64,000 nt of DNA from assembly GCF_006151785.1 (NCBI RefSeq), contig NZ_VDDD01000003.1:1-64000 (forward strand), read 5' to 3'. The DNA is from Paracoccus marcusii (GTDB lineage: Bacteria; Pseudomonadota; Alphaproteobacteria; Rhodobacterales; Rhodobacteraceae). Numbering within the stretch: the stretch's first letter is position 1; each line of letters opens with the position of its first letter. Positions 25,125 to 35,139 of this stretch are shown here, piece by piece. A program made the translations under genes and the position numbers. The notes below the pieces were generated by a model. The model was not told the DNA's origin and did not search any database. It saw nothing but the letters and a program-made list of their open reading frames with translations.

Positions 25125-26396
25125 ATGACCGAAGAACGCCTGAATCTGTCCGACCTCAAGGCAAAGAGCCCCGCCGACCTGCTGTCGATGGCCGAGGAGT
25201 GGGAGATCGAGAACGCCTCGACCATGCGCAAGGGCGAGATGATGTTCTCGATCCTCAAGGAGCATGCCGAGGAGGGCTGGGAGATCGGCGGCGAAGGCGT
25301 GCTGGAGGTCGTTCAGGACGGCTTCGGCTTTTTGCGGTCGACCGAGGCGAACTATCTGCCCGGACCGGACGACATCTATGTCAGCCCGGACATGATCCGT
25401 CAGCATTCGCTGCGTACGGGCGACACGGTGGACGGCGTCATCCGTGCGCCTGGTGACAACGAACGGTATTTTGCGCTGACGAAGGTCGAAAAGATCAACT
25501 TTGAAGAGCCGGAAAAGGCCCGCCACAAGGTCGCATTCGACAACCTGACGCCGCTTTACCCGGACGAACGCCTGAACATGGAGATCGAGGATCCCACTGT
25601 GAAGGATCGCAGTGCCCGGATCATCGATCTGGTGGCGCCGATCGGCAAGGGTCAGCGGTCGCTGATCGTGGCACCGCCGCGGACGGGCAAGACGGTTCTG
25701 CTGCAGAACATCGCCCATTCGATCGAGAAGAACCATCCGGAATGCTATCTGATCGTCCTGCTGATCGACGAGCGCCCCGAGGAAGTGACGGACATGCAGC
25801 GCAGCGTGCGCGGCGAGGTCGTGTCCTCGACCTTCGACGAACCGGCCAGCCGCCACGTTGCTGTGTCCGAGATGGTCATCGAAAAGGCAAAGCGTCTGGT
25901 CGAGCACAAGCGAGATGTTGTGATTCTTTTGGACTCTATCACAAGACTTGGTAGAGCGTTCAACACCGTTGTCCCCAGCTCGGGCAAGGTGCTGACCGGT
26001 GGTGTCGATGCGAATGCATTGCAGCGACCCAAGCGGTTCTTCGGCGCGGCACGCAATATCGAGGAAGGCGGAAGTCTGACGATCATCGCCACGGCGCTGA
26101 TCGACACCGGATCGCGCATGGACGAAGTGATTTTCGAGGAGTTCAAGGGTACGGGCAACAGCGAGATCGTCCTGGACCGCAAGGTTGCAGACAAGCGCGT
26201 CTTCCCGGCCATGGACATCCTGAAATCCGGTACGCGGAAAGAGGAACTGCTGGTCGACAGCAAGGACCTTCAGAAGACTTATCTGCTGCGTCGCATCCTG
26301 AATCCGATGGGCACGACTGACGCCGTTGAGTTCCTGATTTCCAAGATGAAACAGACCAAGAGCAACGCCGAGTTCTTCGACTCGATGAACGCCTGA
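25125..26396 (+). CDS. rho: Transcription termination factor Rho
   Basis: 423 residues, normal length. N-terminal helical domain, RNA-binding OSB fold with [27 protein letters not shown], then the RecA-like ATPase with P-loop [37 protein letters not shown] (Walker B and Q-loop side) and [19 protein letters not shown] (R-loop). Rho is a hexameric RNA helicase that ends transcription of untranslated RNA. It directly precedes mnmE. Confidence 0.97.
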   Translation: MTEERLNLSDLKAKSPADLLSMAEEWEIENASTMRKGEMMFSILKEHAEEGWEIGGEGVLEVVQDGFGFLRSTEANYLPGPDDIYVSPDMIRQHSLRTGDTVDGVIRAPGDNERYFALTKVEKINFEEPEKARHKVAFDNLTPLYPDERLNMEIEDPTVKDRSARIIDLVAPIGKGQRSLIVAPPRTGKTVLLQNIAHSIEKNHPECYLIVLLIDERPEEVTDMQRSVRGEVVSSTFDEPASRHVAVSEMVIEKAKRLVEHKRDVVILLDSITRLGRAFNTVVPSSGKVLTGGVDANALQRPKRFFGAARNIEEGGSLTIIATALIDTGSRMDEVIFEEFKGTGNSEIVLDRKVADKRVFPAMDILKSGTRKEELLVDSKDLQKTYLLRRILNPMGTTDAVEFLISKMKQTKSNAEFFDSMNA

Positions 26397-26406
26397 CGAG
26401 GCAGCC

Positions 26407-27672
26407 ATGGACCTGATCTTTGCAGAAGCCACCCCGCTCGGGCGGGGGGGAGTTTCTGTCATCCGTCTGAGCGGCACGAATGCTCGGCTGACTGCCGAGC
26501 GTCTTGTCGGCCAAATGCCTGACGCGCGTCATGCGTATTTTCGGACCTTGAGGCACGACGACGAGCCGATCGACCAGGTTCTGGCAATGTGGTTCCCAGA
26601 GGGTCAGAGTTTTACCGGCGACGAAGTGGCAGAATTGCATCTGCATGGTGCACCTGTGATTTCACGACGGGTAGGGTCAGCGCTGCTGTCCATGGGTGCC
26701 AGACCAGCGGAAGCCGGCGAGTTCACACGGCGAGCCTTTCTGAACGGCCGGATGGATCTTGCCGAAATCGAGGGGCTGGGTGATCTCCTTGCAGCAGAGA
26801 CCGAGGCTCAGCGTAAGTTGGCCTTGCGCACTGCGAGCGGCGAACTGGCCCAAAAGGCGTTGGATTGGCGGCAACTTCTGATCGAAGCTGGCGCCTTGGT
26901 CGAGGTCAGTGTTGATTTCGCGGACGAAGACGTTCCTGATGAGGTTCCCAATCGGGTTTTCGAAGCAATTGCAGAACTGCGCGAAGCGCTGCAGCGCGAG
27001 TTGGCAGGATTCTCATCGGCCGAACGGATCAGGATGGGGTTCGAAGTCGCTATCATCGGACCGCCAAATGCCGGAAAATCGAGTCTCCTGAACAGGTTGG
27101 CCCAGAGAGATGTAGCGATCGTATCTGATCGGGAGGGAACGACAAGAGATGTGATTGAACTCAAGTTCGATCTGAACGGGTTGCCCGTGACGTTTCTTGA
27201 TACGGCAGGTTTGCGGGAATCCGAGGATGCTGTTGAGAGGATTGGGATAGACCGCGCATTGAATCGCGCGAAAAGTGCTGATCTGCGTATCCATCTTTCG
27301 CGTGACGGGGATATCGTACAGGAACTTTGGCACCCTGATGATGTCATTGCGGTCAGCCATGCGGACATCCATGAAAGTGACGCTGATCTGACACTATCCG
27401 CAGTGACCGGGCATGGTATTGACAAAATGCTTGGTATGATTGGTGAAATACTGAGAGACCGTGTTTCATCTGCAGGTCTGATCAGTCATGAGCGGCAGCG
27501 TTTAGAAATCATTACCGCACTTGAGGCAGTTGAAGGTGTAGGGGGAGTGCCCGCAGAACTTATTGCGGAGAAGCTTCGTCTATCTGCAGCATCGTTAGAT
27601 CGTTTACTTGGAAGAATCGGTGCGGACGACTATCTTGATGTTATCTTTTCGTCGTTTTGCATCGGCAAGTAG
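26407..27672 (+). CDS. mnmE: tRNA modification GTPase MnmE (TrmE)
   Basis: 421 residues, somewhat shorter than the usual 450. N-terminal tetrahydrofolate-binding domain (EATPLGRGGVSVIRLSG, FTGDEVAELHLHG, RRAFLNGRMDLAEIEGLGDLL), an inserted G domain (P-loop GPPNAGKSSLLN, DTAGLRESED) and the C-terminal catalytic tail FCIGK. With MnmG it installs the 5-carboxymethylaminomethyl group on wobble uridine of tRNAs. From about 27100 onward the base composition becomes visibly AT-richer than in rho. It ends 12 bases before the mnmG GTG start. Confidence 0.95.
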   Translation: MDLIFAEATPLGRGGVSVIRLSGTNARLTAERLVGQMPDARHAYFRTLRHDDEPIDQVLAMWFPEGQSFTGDEVAELHLHGAPVISRRVGSALLSMGARPAEAGEFTRRAFLNGRMDLAEIEGLGDLLAAETEAQRKLALRTASGELAQKALDWRQLLIEAGALVEVSVDFADEDVPDEVPNRVFEAIAELREALQRELAGFSSAERIRMGFEVAIIGPPNAGKSSLLNRLAQRDVAIVSDREGTTRDVIELKFDLNGLPVTFLDTAGLRESEDAVERIGIDRALNRAKSADLRIHLSRDGDIVQELWHPDDVIAVSHADIHESDADLTLSAVTGHGIDKMLGMIGEILRDRVSSAGLISHERQRLEIITALEAVEGVGGVPAELIAEKLRLSAASLDRLLGRIGADDYLDVIFSSFCIGK

Positions 27673-27676
27673 GAGT

Positions 27677-27692
27677 TGTTTCACGTGAAACA
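27677..27692. other. parS: parS centromere site 1 (perfect)
   Basis: The exact 16-bp palindrome TGTTTCACGTGAAACA recognised by ParB. It spans the mnmG translation start: the GTG at the palindrome centre (27685) is the likely start codon. It lies about 3.2 kb upstream of parB. Confidence 0.95.
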
Positions 27693-29544
27693 TTACGACG
27701 TCGCAGTCATCGGTGGGGGGCACGCAGGCTTGGAAGCAGCTACCGCTGCGGCGCGCCTCGGTGCAACCGTAGCCCTGATCACCATGCGCCGCGAGGACAT
27801 CGGTACGTTATCCTGCAATCCTGCTATCGGTGGACTTGGTAAAGGTCATCTGGTCCGCGAAGTCGACGCGATGGACGGTGTGATGGGACGGCTGGCTGAT
27901 CAAGCCGGCATTCAGTTTAGACTTCTGAATCGTCGAAAGGGGCCTGCAGTTCAAGGGCCTAGGGCTCAGATGGATAGAGATCTTTATCGCGCCGCCGCTT
28001 GGGAGCTTATCTCCAGCTACGTTGGCGTTGATATCGTGTTCGGCGAGGCTGTTGAATTTCTTGGCGATGCAAAAGTTGTCGAAGGTGTAAGCCTATCCGA
28101 CGGAAGAGACGTGCGTTCTAAATCGGTTGTCTTGACAACAGGCACGTTCCTCAATGGCATGATACATATTGGCGACGTCAGCCGTCCTGCCGGTCGTTGG
28201 GGGGATAGGGCGGCAAGCAGGCTTGGTGAAAGCCTTGCCAAGTTTGCCCTGCCACTGGGTCGGCTGAAAACTGGAACGCCGCCGCGGATCAGAAAATCGT
28301 CAATCGATTGGGATATTCTTGAATCTCAACCAGGTGACGAAACGCCGGTCACCTTCTCTTATCTTCCTGCCGCGTCGTTAGTTCAGCAGATCGATTGCAA
28401 GATCACACATACAAATGCGACGACACATCGAATCATCAACGATAATATTCAGAAATCTGCGATGTATGGCGGTCACATCAGTGGTCGCGGACCCAGATAT
28501 TGCCCCTCTATAGAGGATAAAATAATTCGCTTTGCCGACAAAGATTCCCACCAGGTATTTCTGGAGCCGGAGGGATTGGATAGCGATATCGTTTACCCGA
28601 ACGGCATTTCAACTTCTCTGCCTGAGGATGTGCAGCTAGCTTATGTTCGGTCCATCCGGGGGATGGAGAACGCGGAGATCACTCAGCCAGGGTATGCGGT
28701 CGAGTATGATTATATCGACCCTACGTCCCTAGATACGACGCTCGCAGTCAGATCAGTTCGTGGCCTGTTCTTGGCAGGTCAAATTAACGGAACGACAGGA
28801 TACGAGGAAGCAGCTGCCCAAGGACTCGTTGCTGGCTTGAATGCCGCGCTTAAGGCGGCGGACAAGGCACCTGTGACCTTTAGCCGGACAAACAGCTATA
28901 TCGGTGTGATGATCGATGATCTGGTCACTAGAGGCGTGACAGAACCTTATCGCATGTTTACATCCCGCGCCGAGTTCAGATTGACCTTGCGGGCGGACAA
29001 TGCAGATCAACGTCTTACCCCGATGGCAATAGAGATAGGGTGCATTTCGAATGAACGGTCTGTGTCGTTTCAGGCGCGTCAATCGAAATACACTTACGCA
29101 CGCGATCGTCTTAGTTCTGTTTTCTTATCATCAAATGATCTGAACAATGCCGGATTCCACGTCTCAAGGGACGGCCAAAGAAGGACTGTCTTTAGCTTGC
29201 TCGGTCATAGCGATATCAATCCGGACAAACTCGCAGATATTGTTCCTGAACTGGCTGCTGTCTCCAGTGAAACATTGGTGCAGCTGCGGAACGATGCTTT
29301 GTATGAGCAATATACTGGTCGGCAAAACAAAGATGCTGAATTAATCAGAGCTAATGAGGCTACATCTCTCGACCCTGATATTGACTACAGCGGCTTGGGT
29401 GGTCTCTCGTCTGAATTGCGTGGAAAGCTTTCGGATCGTCGACCTAAGACGGTGTTCGAGGCTTCAAAGATTGAAGGAATGACGCCAGCAGCGTTGACGC
29501 TATTAATCGTCGCTTCGAAGACAAGCGTGCGTCGTACTGCATGA
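27685..29544 (+). CDS. mnmG: tRNA modification enzyme MnmG (GidA)
   Basis: 619 residues, normal length. FAD-binding motif [21 protein letters not shown] at the N-terminus, [23 protein letters not shown], and the C-terminal substrate region. It works with MnmE in wobble-uridine modification. I choose GTG 27685 because AGGAG (27671-27675) is 9 bases upstream; a TTG at 27676 is in frame but abuts the ribosome-binding site. Either way the parS palindrome is part of the initiation region. Codon use is AT-rich relative to the window (hand count of 28501-28560 gives 25 G+C of 60). Confidence 0.95.
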   Translation: MKHYDVAVIGGGHAGLEAATAAARLGATVALITMRREDIGTLSCNPAIGGLGKGHLVREVDAMDGVMGRLADQAGIQFRLLNRRKGPAVQGPRAQMDRDLYRAAAWELISSYVGVDIVFGEAVEFLGDAKVVEGVSLSDGRDVRSKSVVLTTGTFLNGMIHIGDVSRPAGRWGDRAASRLGESLAKFALPLGRLKTGTPPRIRKSSIDWDILESQPGDETPVTFSYLPAASLVQQIDCKITHTNATTHRIINDNIQKSAMYGGHISGRGPRYCPSIEDKIIRFADKDSHQVFLEPEGLDSDIVYPNGISTSLPEDVQLAYVRSIRGMENAEITQPGYAVEYDYIDPTSLDTTLAVRSVRGLFLAGQINGTTGYEEAAAQGLVAGLNAALKAADKAPVTFSRTNSYIGVMIDDLVTRGVTEPYRMFTSRAEFRLTLRADNADQRLTPMAIEIGCISNERSVSFQARQSKYTYARDRLSSVFLSSNDLNNAGFHVSRDGQRRTVFSLLGHSDINPDKLADIVPELAAVSSETLVQLRNDALYEQYTGRQNKDAELIRANEATSLDPDIDYSGLGGLSSELRGKLSDRRPKTVFEASKIEGMTPAALTLLIVASKTSVRRTA

Positions 29545-30131
29545 TCGTTTCACGTGAAACACATGAGAGGCTTACCGCATACGAAGCTCTCGTACGGAAA
29601 TGGAATGCGAAAATAAACTTGATTGCGCCTTCGACACTTCCGGAGTTCAACTCAAGGCATATTCAGGACAGCATTCAGATCTTCGATCACGTACAATTTC
29701 CGGAAGGGAATTGGGTAGACCTTGGAAGCGGCGCCGGGCTTCCTGGCATAGTTGTCTCTATATATGCTCAGAAGGCCCCGCTGACAGTGTCCTTAGTTGA
29801 AAGCGATCAGCGGAAGTCGGCGTTTTTGCGCACCGTCATTCGAGAGTTATCGTTGCAAAATGTATCGATCCTGACAGGTCGTATAGAAAATGTACCCCCA
29901 CTCGCCGCAAACTTTGTTTCTGCCCGCGCGCTTGCACCATTGTCGGTCCTTCTTTCGATGGTCCGAAGGCATATGCACCAGGACGGCACCGCAATATTCC
30001 TGAAAGGCCGTTCGTGGAAAGCGGAATGCGACGAAGCAAGGAAGGAATGGCGATTTGACGTTACCAACTTTCCAAGTAAAACAGATCCAGACGCAGCCAT
30101 CCTAAAAATTACCGGAGTCTCGCATGCCTGA
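29541..30131 (+). CDS. rsmG: 16S rRNA (guanine-527-N7) methyltransferase RsmG (GidB)
   Basis: 196 residues. Motifs [21 protein letters not shown] and the SAM-binding [17 protein letters not shown], then [11 protein letters not shown], define RsmG. It methylates G527 of 16S rRNA. The ATG at 29541 overlaps the mnmG stop (ATGA). Codons 2-7 (I-V-S-R-E-T) are the second parS site, so the protein N-terminus is dictated by the centromere sequence. The gene is AT-rich like mnmG. Its last codons overlap parA by 8 bases. Confidence 0.94.
   Translation: MIVSRETHERLTAYEALVRKWNAKINLIAPSTLPEFNSRHIQDSIQIFDHVQFPEGNWVDLGSGAGLPGIVVSIYAQKAPLTVSLVESDQRKSAFLRTVIRELSLQNVSILTGRIENVPPLAANFVSARALAPLSVLLSMVRRHMHQDGTAIFLKGRSWKAECDEARKEWRFDVTNFPSKTDPDAAILKITGVSHA
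29546..29561. other. parS: parS centromere site 2 (one mismatch)
   Basis: CGTTTCACGTGAAACA, identical to the 16-bp parS consensus except for the first base; the inner 14-bp palindrome is intact. It lies inside the coding start of rsmG, about 1.35 kb before parB. Confidence 0.9.
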
Positions 30132-30909
30132 ACAGCATATTGTGGCAATCGCGAACCAGAAGGGCGGCGTTGGCAAGACGACGACCGCTGTTAATTTGGG
30201 TGCTGCTTTGGCGCAAGCAGGCTATCCGACGATACTTGTTGACCTGGACCCTCAAGGAAATGCGTCAACGGGACTGGGGATTGGGACCGAAGACCGTGAT
30301 TTCACGGTCTATGACCTTTTGACCGGCGATGCGAATCTCATGACTGCAGCCGTCGACACTGCGGTTCCGAACCTGCGGGTTGTCCCATCGACATCCGATC
30401 TTGCGTCTGCCGATGTACAACTGTCCCAAGTTGCTGATCGCACGCGTCTTTTGGAACGCCAGCTATCTGATGCACCACATGGAACGATCGTGCTGATCGA
30501 CTGTCCGCCGGCCTTGGGTCTGTTGACGGTTAATGCGATGGTTGCGGCGTCCAGTGTTCTTGTTCCGCTTCAGGCGGAATTCTATGCCTTGGAGGGTTTG
30601 TCGCAATTGCTGGGTACGGTGAAGCAGGTCCGCCAAGGCGCCAATCCCAAGCTCCGCATCAATGGCATTCTTCTCACGATGTCCGATTATCGGAACAACT
30701 TATCGCAGCAGGTGGAGGCAGACGCGCGCGAGACGCTTGGCGATCTTGTCTATCCCACGGTCATTCCCAGAAACGTCCGCGTGTCCGAGGCCCCGTCACA
30801 TGCGCAGCCGGTGTTGATCTATGATCCGTCGTCAAAGGGCAGCCACGCCTATCGTCAATTCGCGACCGAATTCACGGCGCGCCTGAAACTGATCCCGGAG
30901 ATTGCGTGA
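30124..30909 (+). CDS. parA: Chromosome partitioning ATPase ParA
   Basis: 261 residues. Deviant Walker A KGGVGKTTTAVNLG at the N-terminus, DLDPQGNASTGLG, and IDCPPALGLLTVNAM (Walker B). ParA forms nucleoid-bound dimers whose hydrolysis is triggered by ParB, pulling origin regions apart. It lacks an N-terminal DNA-binding extension, as is usual for chromosomal ParA. Forms an operon with rsmG (overlap) and parB (one-base overlap). Confidence 0.96.
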   Translation: MPEQHIVAIANQKGGVGKTTTAVNLGAALAQAGYPTILVDLDPQGNASTGLGIGTEDRDFTVYDLLTGDANLMTAAVDTAVPNLRVVPSTSDLASADVQLSQVADRTRLLERQLSDAPHGTIVLIDCPPALGLLTVNAMVAASSVLVPLQAEFYALEGLSQLLGTVKQVRQGANPKLRINGILLTMSDYRNNLSQQVEADARETLGDLVYPTVIPRNVRVSEAPSHAQPVLIYDPSSKGSHAYRQFATEFTARLKLIPEIA

Positions 30910-31802
30910 TGTCGGACAGCAAAATTGCGAAACGTGGCCTTGGCCGGGGTCTGTCCGCATTGATGGCCGACATGGACCTTGGCGACAGCGCAGGTCCCGC
31001 GCAATCGCGAGACCGCATGATGCTCCCGATCGAGCAGATCACCGCTAATCCTGACCAGCCGCGTCGGACCTTCGATCCGGACGCGTTACAGGAGCTTGCC
31101 GCCTCCTTGCGGCAGCGCGGTGTGCTTCAGCCCCTTATCGTGCGTCCCCACCCACAGGACAAGGATCTCTATCAGATCGTCGCGGGCGAACGGCGCTGGC
31201 GTGCGGGCCAAATGGCGCAACTGCATGAGATGCCGGTCATCATCCGCGACATGTCGGATACCGAGGTTCTTGAAGTCGCCATTATCGAGAACATTCAGCG
31301 TGCCGACCTGAATGCGATCGAAGAAGCGGCATCGTTCCGGCAACTGATGGACCGTTTCGGTCATACGCAGGAAAAATTGGCCGAAGCGCTGAACAAGAGC
31401 CGCAGTCACATCGCAAACCTTCTTAGGCTGTTGTCATTACCCGATTCTGTCCAGGATATGGTCAAGGACGGCAAGCTCAGTGCGGGGCACGCCCGCGCCT
31501 TGATCACGGCTCCCAACGCCGCGCAGTTGGCCCGTAGAGTCAGTGAAAAAGGCCTGTCGGTCCGTGATACCGAAGAGATGGTGCGAAAGCTGTCGCAGGA
31601 CGGCGGTGAAAAGCCGCGCAAGGCCTCGCGAAGCGCTGCAAAGGATGCCGATACCAAGGCGCTGGAGGCAGATCTGGGTGCTCATCTGAAGATGCGCGTG
31701 CAGATTTCACATGGCGGTGCAGACGGGGGGCAGTTGACGATCACCTATCGTGATCTGGACCAACTGGATCAGCTGTGCCAGCTTCTTGGAGGCAATCGCT
31801 GA
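30909..31802 (+). CDS. parB: Chromosome partitioning protein ParB
   Basis: 297 residues from ATG 30909, which shares one base with the parA stop (GTG 30906 is also in frame). N-terminal RGLGRGLSALM, ParB/Srx CTP-binding box (LQPLIVRPHP, IVAGERRWRAGQMA), then the helix-turn-helix HTQEKLAEALNKSRSHIANLLRLLSLP and a C-terminal dimerisation helix. It loads at the two parS sites in mnmG and rsmG and organises the origin region. Confidence 0.96.
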   Translation: MSDSKIAKRGLGRGLSALMADMDLGDSAGPAQSRDRMMLPIEQITANPDQPRRTFDPDALQELAASLRQRGVLQPLIVRPHPQDKDLYQIVAGERRWRAGQMAQLHEMPVIIRDMSDTEVLEVAIIENIQRADLNAIEEAASFRQLMDRFGHTQEKLAEALNKSRSHIANLLRLLSLPDSVQDMVKDGKLSAGHARALITAPNAAQLARRVSEKGLSVRDTEEMVRKLSQDGGEKPRKASRSAAKDADTKALEADLGAHLKMRVQISHGGADGGQLTITYRDLDQLDQLCQLLGGNR

Positions 31803-31844
31803 CCATATATAGTTTATGGTAAGAAAATTACTGCCAAATCCTGA

Positions 31845-32201
31845 TTATTGGCTGGGCCGCGTTACAAGAAATAGCGCGACCAGCCCACAGATCGCCGCCT
31901 GAGTCGCGACAACCCAAGGCGGCATCCCCATCCACCACGAAATGCCGACCCCGGAGCTCATTGCGGTGATGGCCCAGATCTTGGCCAATCGCCCGACGAC
32001 ACCACGTTCCTGCCACGCACGCACGGGTGGTCCGTAGGTGGGGTGATCCAGGATCCGACGCTCCAATGTCGGAGAGGATCGTGCAAAGGCCCACGCGGCC
32101 ACCAGAAGGAAGGGGACCGTGGGCACCACCGGCAAGGCGACACCGATGATCCCGCACAAGGCAAACAGCCACCCCAAGACCAGCCACATCCGCCGCCGCA
32201 C
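31845..32201 (-). CDS. YbaN-like DUF454 membrane protein
   Basis: 118 residues from GTG 32201 (ATG 32189 is also possible). The DUF454 pattern is clear: LGWLFALCGIIGVALPVVPTVPFLLVAAWAFARSSPTLERRILDHPTYGPPVRAWQE near the N-terminus and two further membrane helices at the C-terminus. Function unknown. It starts 3 bases after the hemW stop and is the last gene of the rph-rdgB-ridA-hemW operon, convergent with parB. Confidence 0.85.
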   Translation of the reverse strand: MRRRMWLVLGWLFALCGIIGVALPVVPTVPFLLVAAWAFARSSPTLERRILDHPTYGPPVRAWQERGVVGRLAKIWAITAMSSGVGISWWMGMPPWVVATQAAICGLVALFLVTRPSQ

Positions 32202-32204
32202 CGG

Positions 32205-33371
32205 TCAGGCCGCCAGTTCGCGCAGAATCGCGTTCAGCACCGGCCGGCCCTGCGCAGTTGCCTGGATGCGCCCATCACGGCGGTCGATCATCCCCATATC
32301 GATCAATGACGTCACCGCATGCTCCTCCAGGGGCTTGCCGGACAGGGCTGCATAGCGCGCTTCCTCCAGGCCTTCGGTCAGGCGCAGGGACATCAACAGG
32401 TACTCGGTTGCCTGCTCATGCGCGGGAATGGCGTCGCGCGGCACCTCTCCGGTTCCGGTTGTTTCCACCGCCTGAATCCAGGCTCCGGGCATGCGATGCG
32501 CCTCGGTCGCCATGCGTCCGTTGGGCAGGGTCAGCCGACCATGCGCACCGGGCCCAACGGCCGCCCAGTCCCCCTGGCGCCAATAGACCAGATTGTGACG
32601 GCTCTGCGCGCCGGGGCGGGCGTGGTTCGAAATCTCATAGCATCCCATGCCGGCAGCCTCGCACAGGTCCTGGGTGTCGAAATACATGTCGGCCGACAGG
32701 TCGTCATCGGGCAGGTCGCGCAGCTTGCCCGCCTCGGCCCGTGCGCCAAACGCCGTGCCGGGCTCGATCGTCAGCTGATACAACGACAGATGATCTACGG
32801 CCATGGACAGCGCCTCGCGCAGTTCCGCCCGCCAAGCGGTGCTATCCTGGCCCTGTCTGGCATAGATCAGGTCGAAACTGACCCTGTCGAAGACGCTGCG
32901 CGCGACGTCGAATGCCGTGCGCGCCTCGGCCACGGAATGCATGCGGCCAAGCCGGTGCAGGTCGGTGTCGTTCAGTGCCTGTATCCCCATCGACAGGCGG
33001 TTCACACCCGCATCGGCAAATCCGCGAAAGCGGCCCTTTTCGACGCTGGTCGGATTGGCTTCCAGCGATATCTCGATATCGTTGGCAAAGCCCCACCCGG
33101 CCTGGGCGGCGCGGATCACCGCATCGACCGTCTCGGGCAGCATCAGCGATGGGGTACCGCCGCCAAAGAAGATGCTGCCCAGATGCCGGTCCGGCGTTTC
33201 GGCGGCAAGGCGCACGATCTCGGCGGACAGGGCGTCTGCCCATCGGCGCTGATCGACATGGGCCACGACATGGCTGTTGAAATCGCAATAGGGGCACTTG
33301 GCCGCGCAGAAGGGCCAATGCACATAAAGGCCGAACCCCCCGGCACGCCAATCCTCGCCCGCGACCGTCAT
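32205..33371 (-). CDS. hemW: Radical SAM heme chaperone HemW
   Basis: 388 residues from ATG 33371. The radical SAM cluster motif CAAKCPYCDF is near residue 22, followed by FFGGGTPSL, EANPTSVEKGRF, GVNRLSMGIQALND and the HemW-type NLVYWRQGDWAAVGPGAHGRL region. HemW (formerly coproporphyrinogen oxidase-like) delivers heme to apoproteins. It overlaps ridA by 4 bases. Confidence 0.93.
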   Translation of the reverse strand: MTVAGEDWRAGGFGLYVHWPFCAAKCPYCDFNSHVVAHVDQRRWADALSAEIVRLAAETPDRHLGSIFFGGGTPSLMLPETVDAVIRAAQAGWGFANDIEISLEANPTSVEKGRFRGFADAGVNRLSMGIQALNDTDLHRLGRMHSVAEARTAFDVARSVFDRVSFDLIYARQGQDSTAWRAELREALSMAVDHLSLYQLTIEPGTAFGARAEAGKLRDLPDDDLSADMYFDTQDLCEAAGMGCYEISNHARPGAQSRHNLVYWRQGDWAAVGPGAHGRLTLPNGRMATEAHRMPGAWIQAVETTGTGEVPRDAIPAHEQATEYLLMSLRLTEGLEEARYAALSGKPLEEHAVTSLIDMGMIDRRDGRIQATAQGRPVLNAILRELAA

Positions 33372-33742
33372 CCGCGGAACGCCGTGACTTCGATCTCGAC
33401 GCGCATCTCGGGCCGGATCAGGCCCGCGACCACCATCGTGGCCGCAGGCCGGATGTCGCCAAGCGCATCGGACAGGGCAGGGGCGATGACGTCGACCAGC
33501 GCAGCATCGGTGATCGTGTACTGCACCCGAACGATGTCGGCGGGCGCAAAACCCGCCTGCTTCAGCACCGAGAAGATCGTCGTGAAACAGTTGCGCGCCT
33601 GCTGGCAGGGATCCTCCGGCATGGTCATGTCGGCATAGTCGTAACCGGTGACGCCCGACACGAAGCACCAGTCGCCCTTGACCACGGCGCGGCTGTAGGC
33701 CAGCCGCGCTTCGAAGGGCGATCCGGTGGTCAGCCTATGCAA
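33368..33742 (-). CDS. RidA/YjgF family protein
   Basis: 124 residues. The family core YSRAVVKGDWCFVSGVTGYDY, the PEDPCQQARNCFTTIFSVLKQAG helix and the substrate-binding Arg in LIRPEMRVEIEVTAF are visible. Classical RidA deaminates reactive enamine or imine intermediates, but this sequence belongs to a divergent branch, so the exact activity is unsure. It overlaps rdgB (8 bases) and hemW (4 bases). Confidence 0.82.
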   Translation of the reverse strand: MHRLTTGSPFEARLAYSRAVVKGDWCFVSGVTGYDYADMTMPEDPCQQARNCFTTIFSVLKQAGFAPADIVRVQYTITDAALVDVIAPALSDALGDIRPAATMVVAGLIRPEMRVEIEVTAFRG

Positions 33743-34343
33743 AGCAGGCCTCGATCATGCGCGACACGGCGCGGGCGCGATGGCTGAGGCTGTTTTTGGT
33801 CTTGGCGGGCATCTCTCCAAGGGTGACGGGGTGTCCGTCGGGCTGGAAGATCGGGTCATAGCCGTGACCCTCGGCCCCGCGCGGCGGCCAGACGACCTGG
33901 CCCGGCAGAACGCCCTCGAACACCTCCTCGTGGCCGTCGGGCCACATCAGCACCAGCGTGCAGCGGAACTGCGCACGACGCGGGGCAGGGGCGTCCACGG
34001 CCTCCAATTCGCGCCAGGTGCGCTCCATGGCCATGGCGAAATCGCGGCCCTGGGGCGTTTCGGCCCAGTCCGCGGTCTGGACGCCCGGCGCGCCGCCCAG
34101 GGCATCGACGCAGATGCCGCTGTCGTCCGACAGGACGGGCAGGCCGGTCGCCTGCATGGCGGCGCGTGCCTTGATGCGGGCATTGCCGACGAAGCTGTCC
34201 TCGGTTTCGGCGGGTTCGGCCAGACCCATCTGGGCCGCGCCGACCACCTCGACGCCATAGGGCGCCAGCAGGGCGCGCATCTCGTCGAGCTTGCCGGCGT
34301 TGTGCGTCGCGACCAGCAGCCGCTTGTCGGTGAACTGCCTCAT
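33735..34343 (-). CDS. rdgB: Non-canonical purine NTP pyrophosphatase (Ham1/RdgB)
   Basis: 202 residues. Nucleotide-binding [50 protein letters not shown] and [10 protein letters not shown] are the RdgB/Ham1 hallmarks. It hydrolyses ITP, dITP and XTP, keeping deaminated purines out of nucleic acids. Overlaps rph by 4 bases. Confidence 0.95.
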   Translation of the reverse strand: MRQFTDKRLLVATHNAGKLDEMRALLAPYGVEVVGAAQMGLAEPAETEDSFVGNARIKARAAMQATGLPVLSDDSGICVDALGGAPGVQTADWAETPQGRDFAMAMERTWRELEAVDAPAPRRAQFRCTLVLMWPDGHEEVFEGVLPGQVVWPPRGAEGHGYDPIFQPDGHPVTLGEMPAKTKNSLSHRARAVSRMIEACFA

Positions 34344-35053
34344 GCCACGGCCGCCTTCTGCGCGGCGACCAGATCGGCCATCCCGGCCTCGGCCAGGTCC
34401 AGCAGACGTCCCATCTCGTCGCGCGAGAAGGTCGCGCCTTCGGCCGACATCTGCACCTCGATCAGGCGGCCCGCACCGGTCAGCACGAAGTTGCCGTCGG
34501 TCCCGGCCTCGCTGTCCTCGGCATAGTCCAGGTCCAGAAGCGGCTGACCCGCATAGATGCCGCAGCTGACGGCCGCCACGTGGTCCAGGATCGGGTCGCT
34601 GGAGATCGCGCCGGCCTTCAGCAGCTTGTTCACCGCCAGCCGCAGCGCCACCCAGCCCCCGGTGATGGACGCACAGCGCGTGCCGCCGTCCGCTTGGATC
34701 ACGTCGCAGTCGATGCTGATCTGGCGTTCGCCCAGGACGCTGCGGTCGATGCCCGCGCGCAGGCTGCGGCCGATCAGGCGCTGGATCTCCTGCGTGCGGC
34801 CCGACTGCTTGCCCTGGGCTGCCTCACGGCGGTTGCGCGTGTTCGTGGCGCGTGGCAGCATGCCGTATTCGGCCGTGACCCAGCCCAGGCCGGTGCCTTT
34901 CAGGAAACGCGGCGGGTTGTCCTCGATGGTGGCGGTGCACAGGACATGCGTGTCGCCGCACCGGATCAGACAGGACCCCTCGGCGTGGCGCATCACCCCG
35001 GTTTCAATTGAAATCGGACGCATTTGGGCTAGATTCCGGCCGGACGGGCGCAT
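34340..35053 (-). CDS. rph: Ribonuclease PH
   Basis: 237 residues from ATG 35053, where the conserved [18 protein letters not shown] begins. [80 protein letters not shown] and the [16 protein letters not shown] tail are typical. It trims the 3' ends of tRNA precursors by phosphorolysis. First gene of its operon, divergent from hrcA with 86 bases between. Confidence 0.96.
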   Translation of the reverse strand: MRPSGRNLAQMRPISIETGVMRHAEGSCLIRCGDTHVLCTATIEDNPPRFLKGTGLGWVTAEYGMLPRATNTRNRREAAQGKQSGRTQEIQRLIGRSLRAGIDRSVLGERQISIDCDVIQADGGTRCASITGGWVALRLAVNKLLKAGAISSDPILDHVAAVSCGIYAGQPLLDLDYAEDSEAGTDGNFVLTGAGRLIEVQMSAEGATFSRDEMGRLLDLAEAGMADLVAAQKAAVA

Positions 35054-35139
35054 GACTGTTCCTTTTCGTGAGGTTAGGATGCCCATACCGTCCGGGGGCA
35101 CCATCACGCAACCCCACCGAGGGTCACAAGACGGGGCGC

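Noticed and set aside
26444-26450. G7 run in the mnmE start region as another phase-variable tract
   Set aside because: The reading frame is intact and the encoded GRGG residues fit the conserved MnmE N-terminus.
25029-26477. Minus-strand open frame opposite rho
   Set aside because: Rho is certain on the plus strand; the antisense product has no motif.
31802-31820. Small ACCATA/TATGGT hairpin after parB
   Set aside because: Only six AT-rich pairs and no T-run; not credible as a terminator.
35054-35139. CIRCE element for HrcA between rph and hrcA
   Set aside because: No TTAGCACTC-N9-GAGTGCTAA-like repeat is present in this gap or near grpE.
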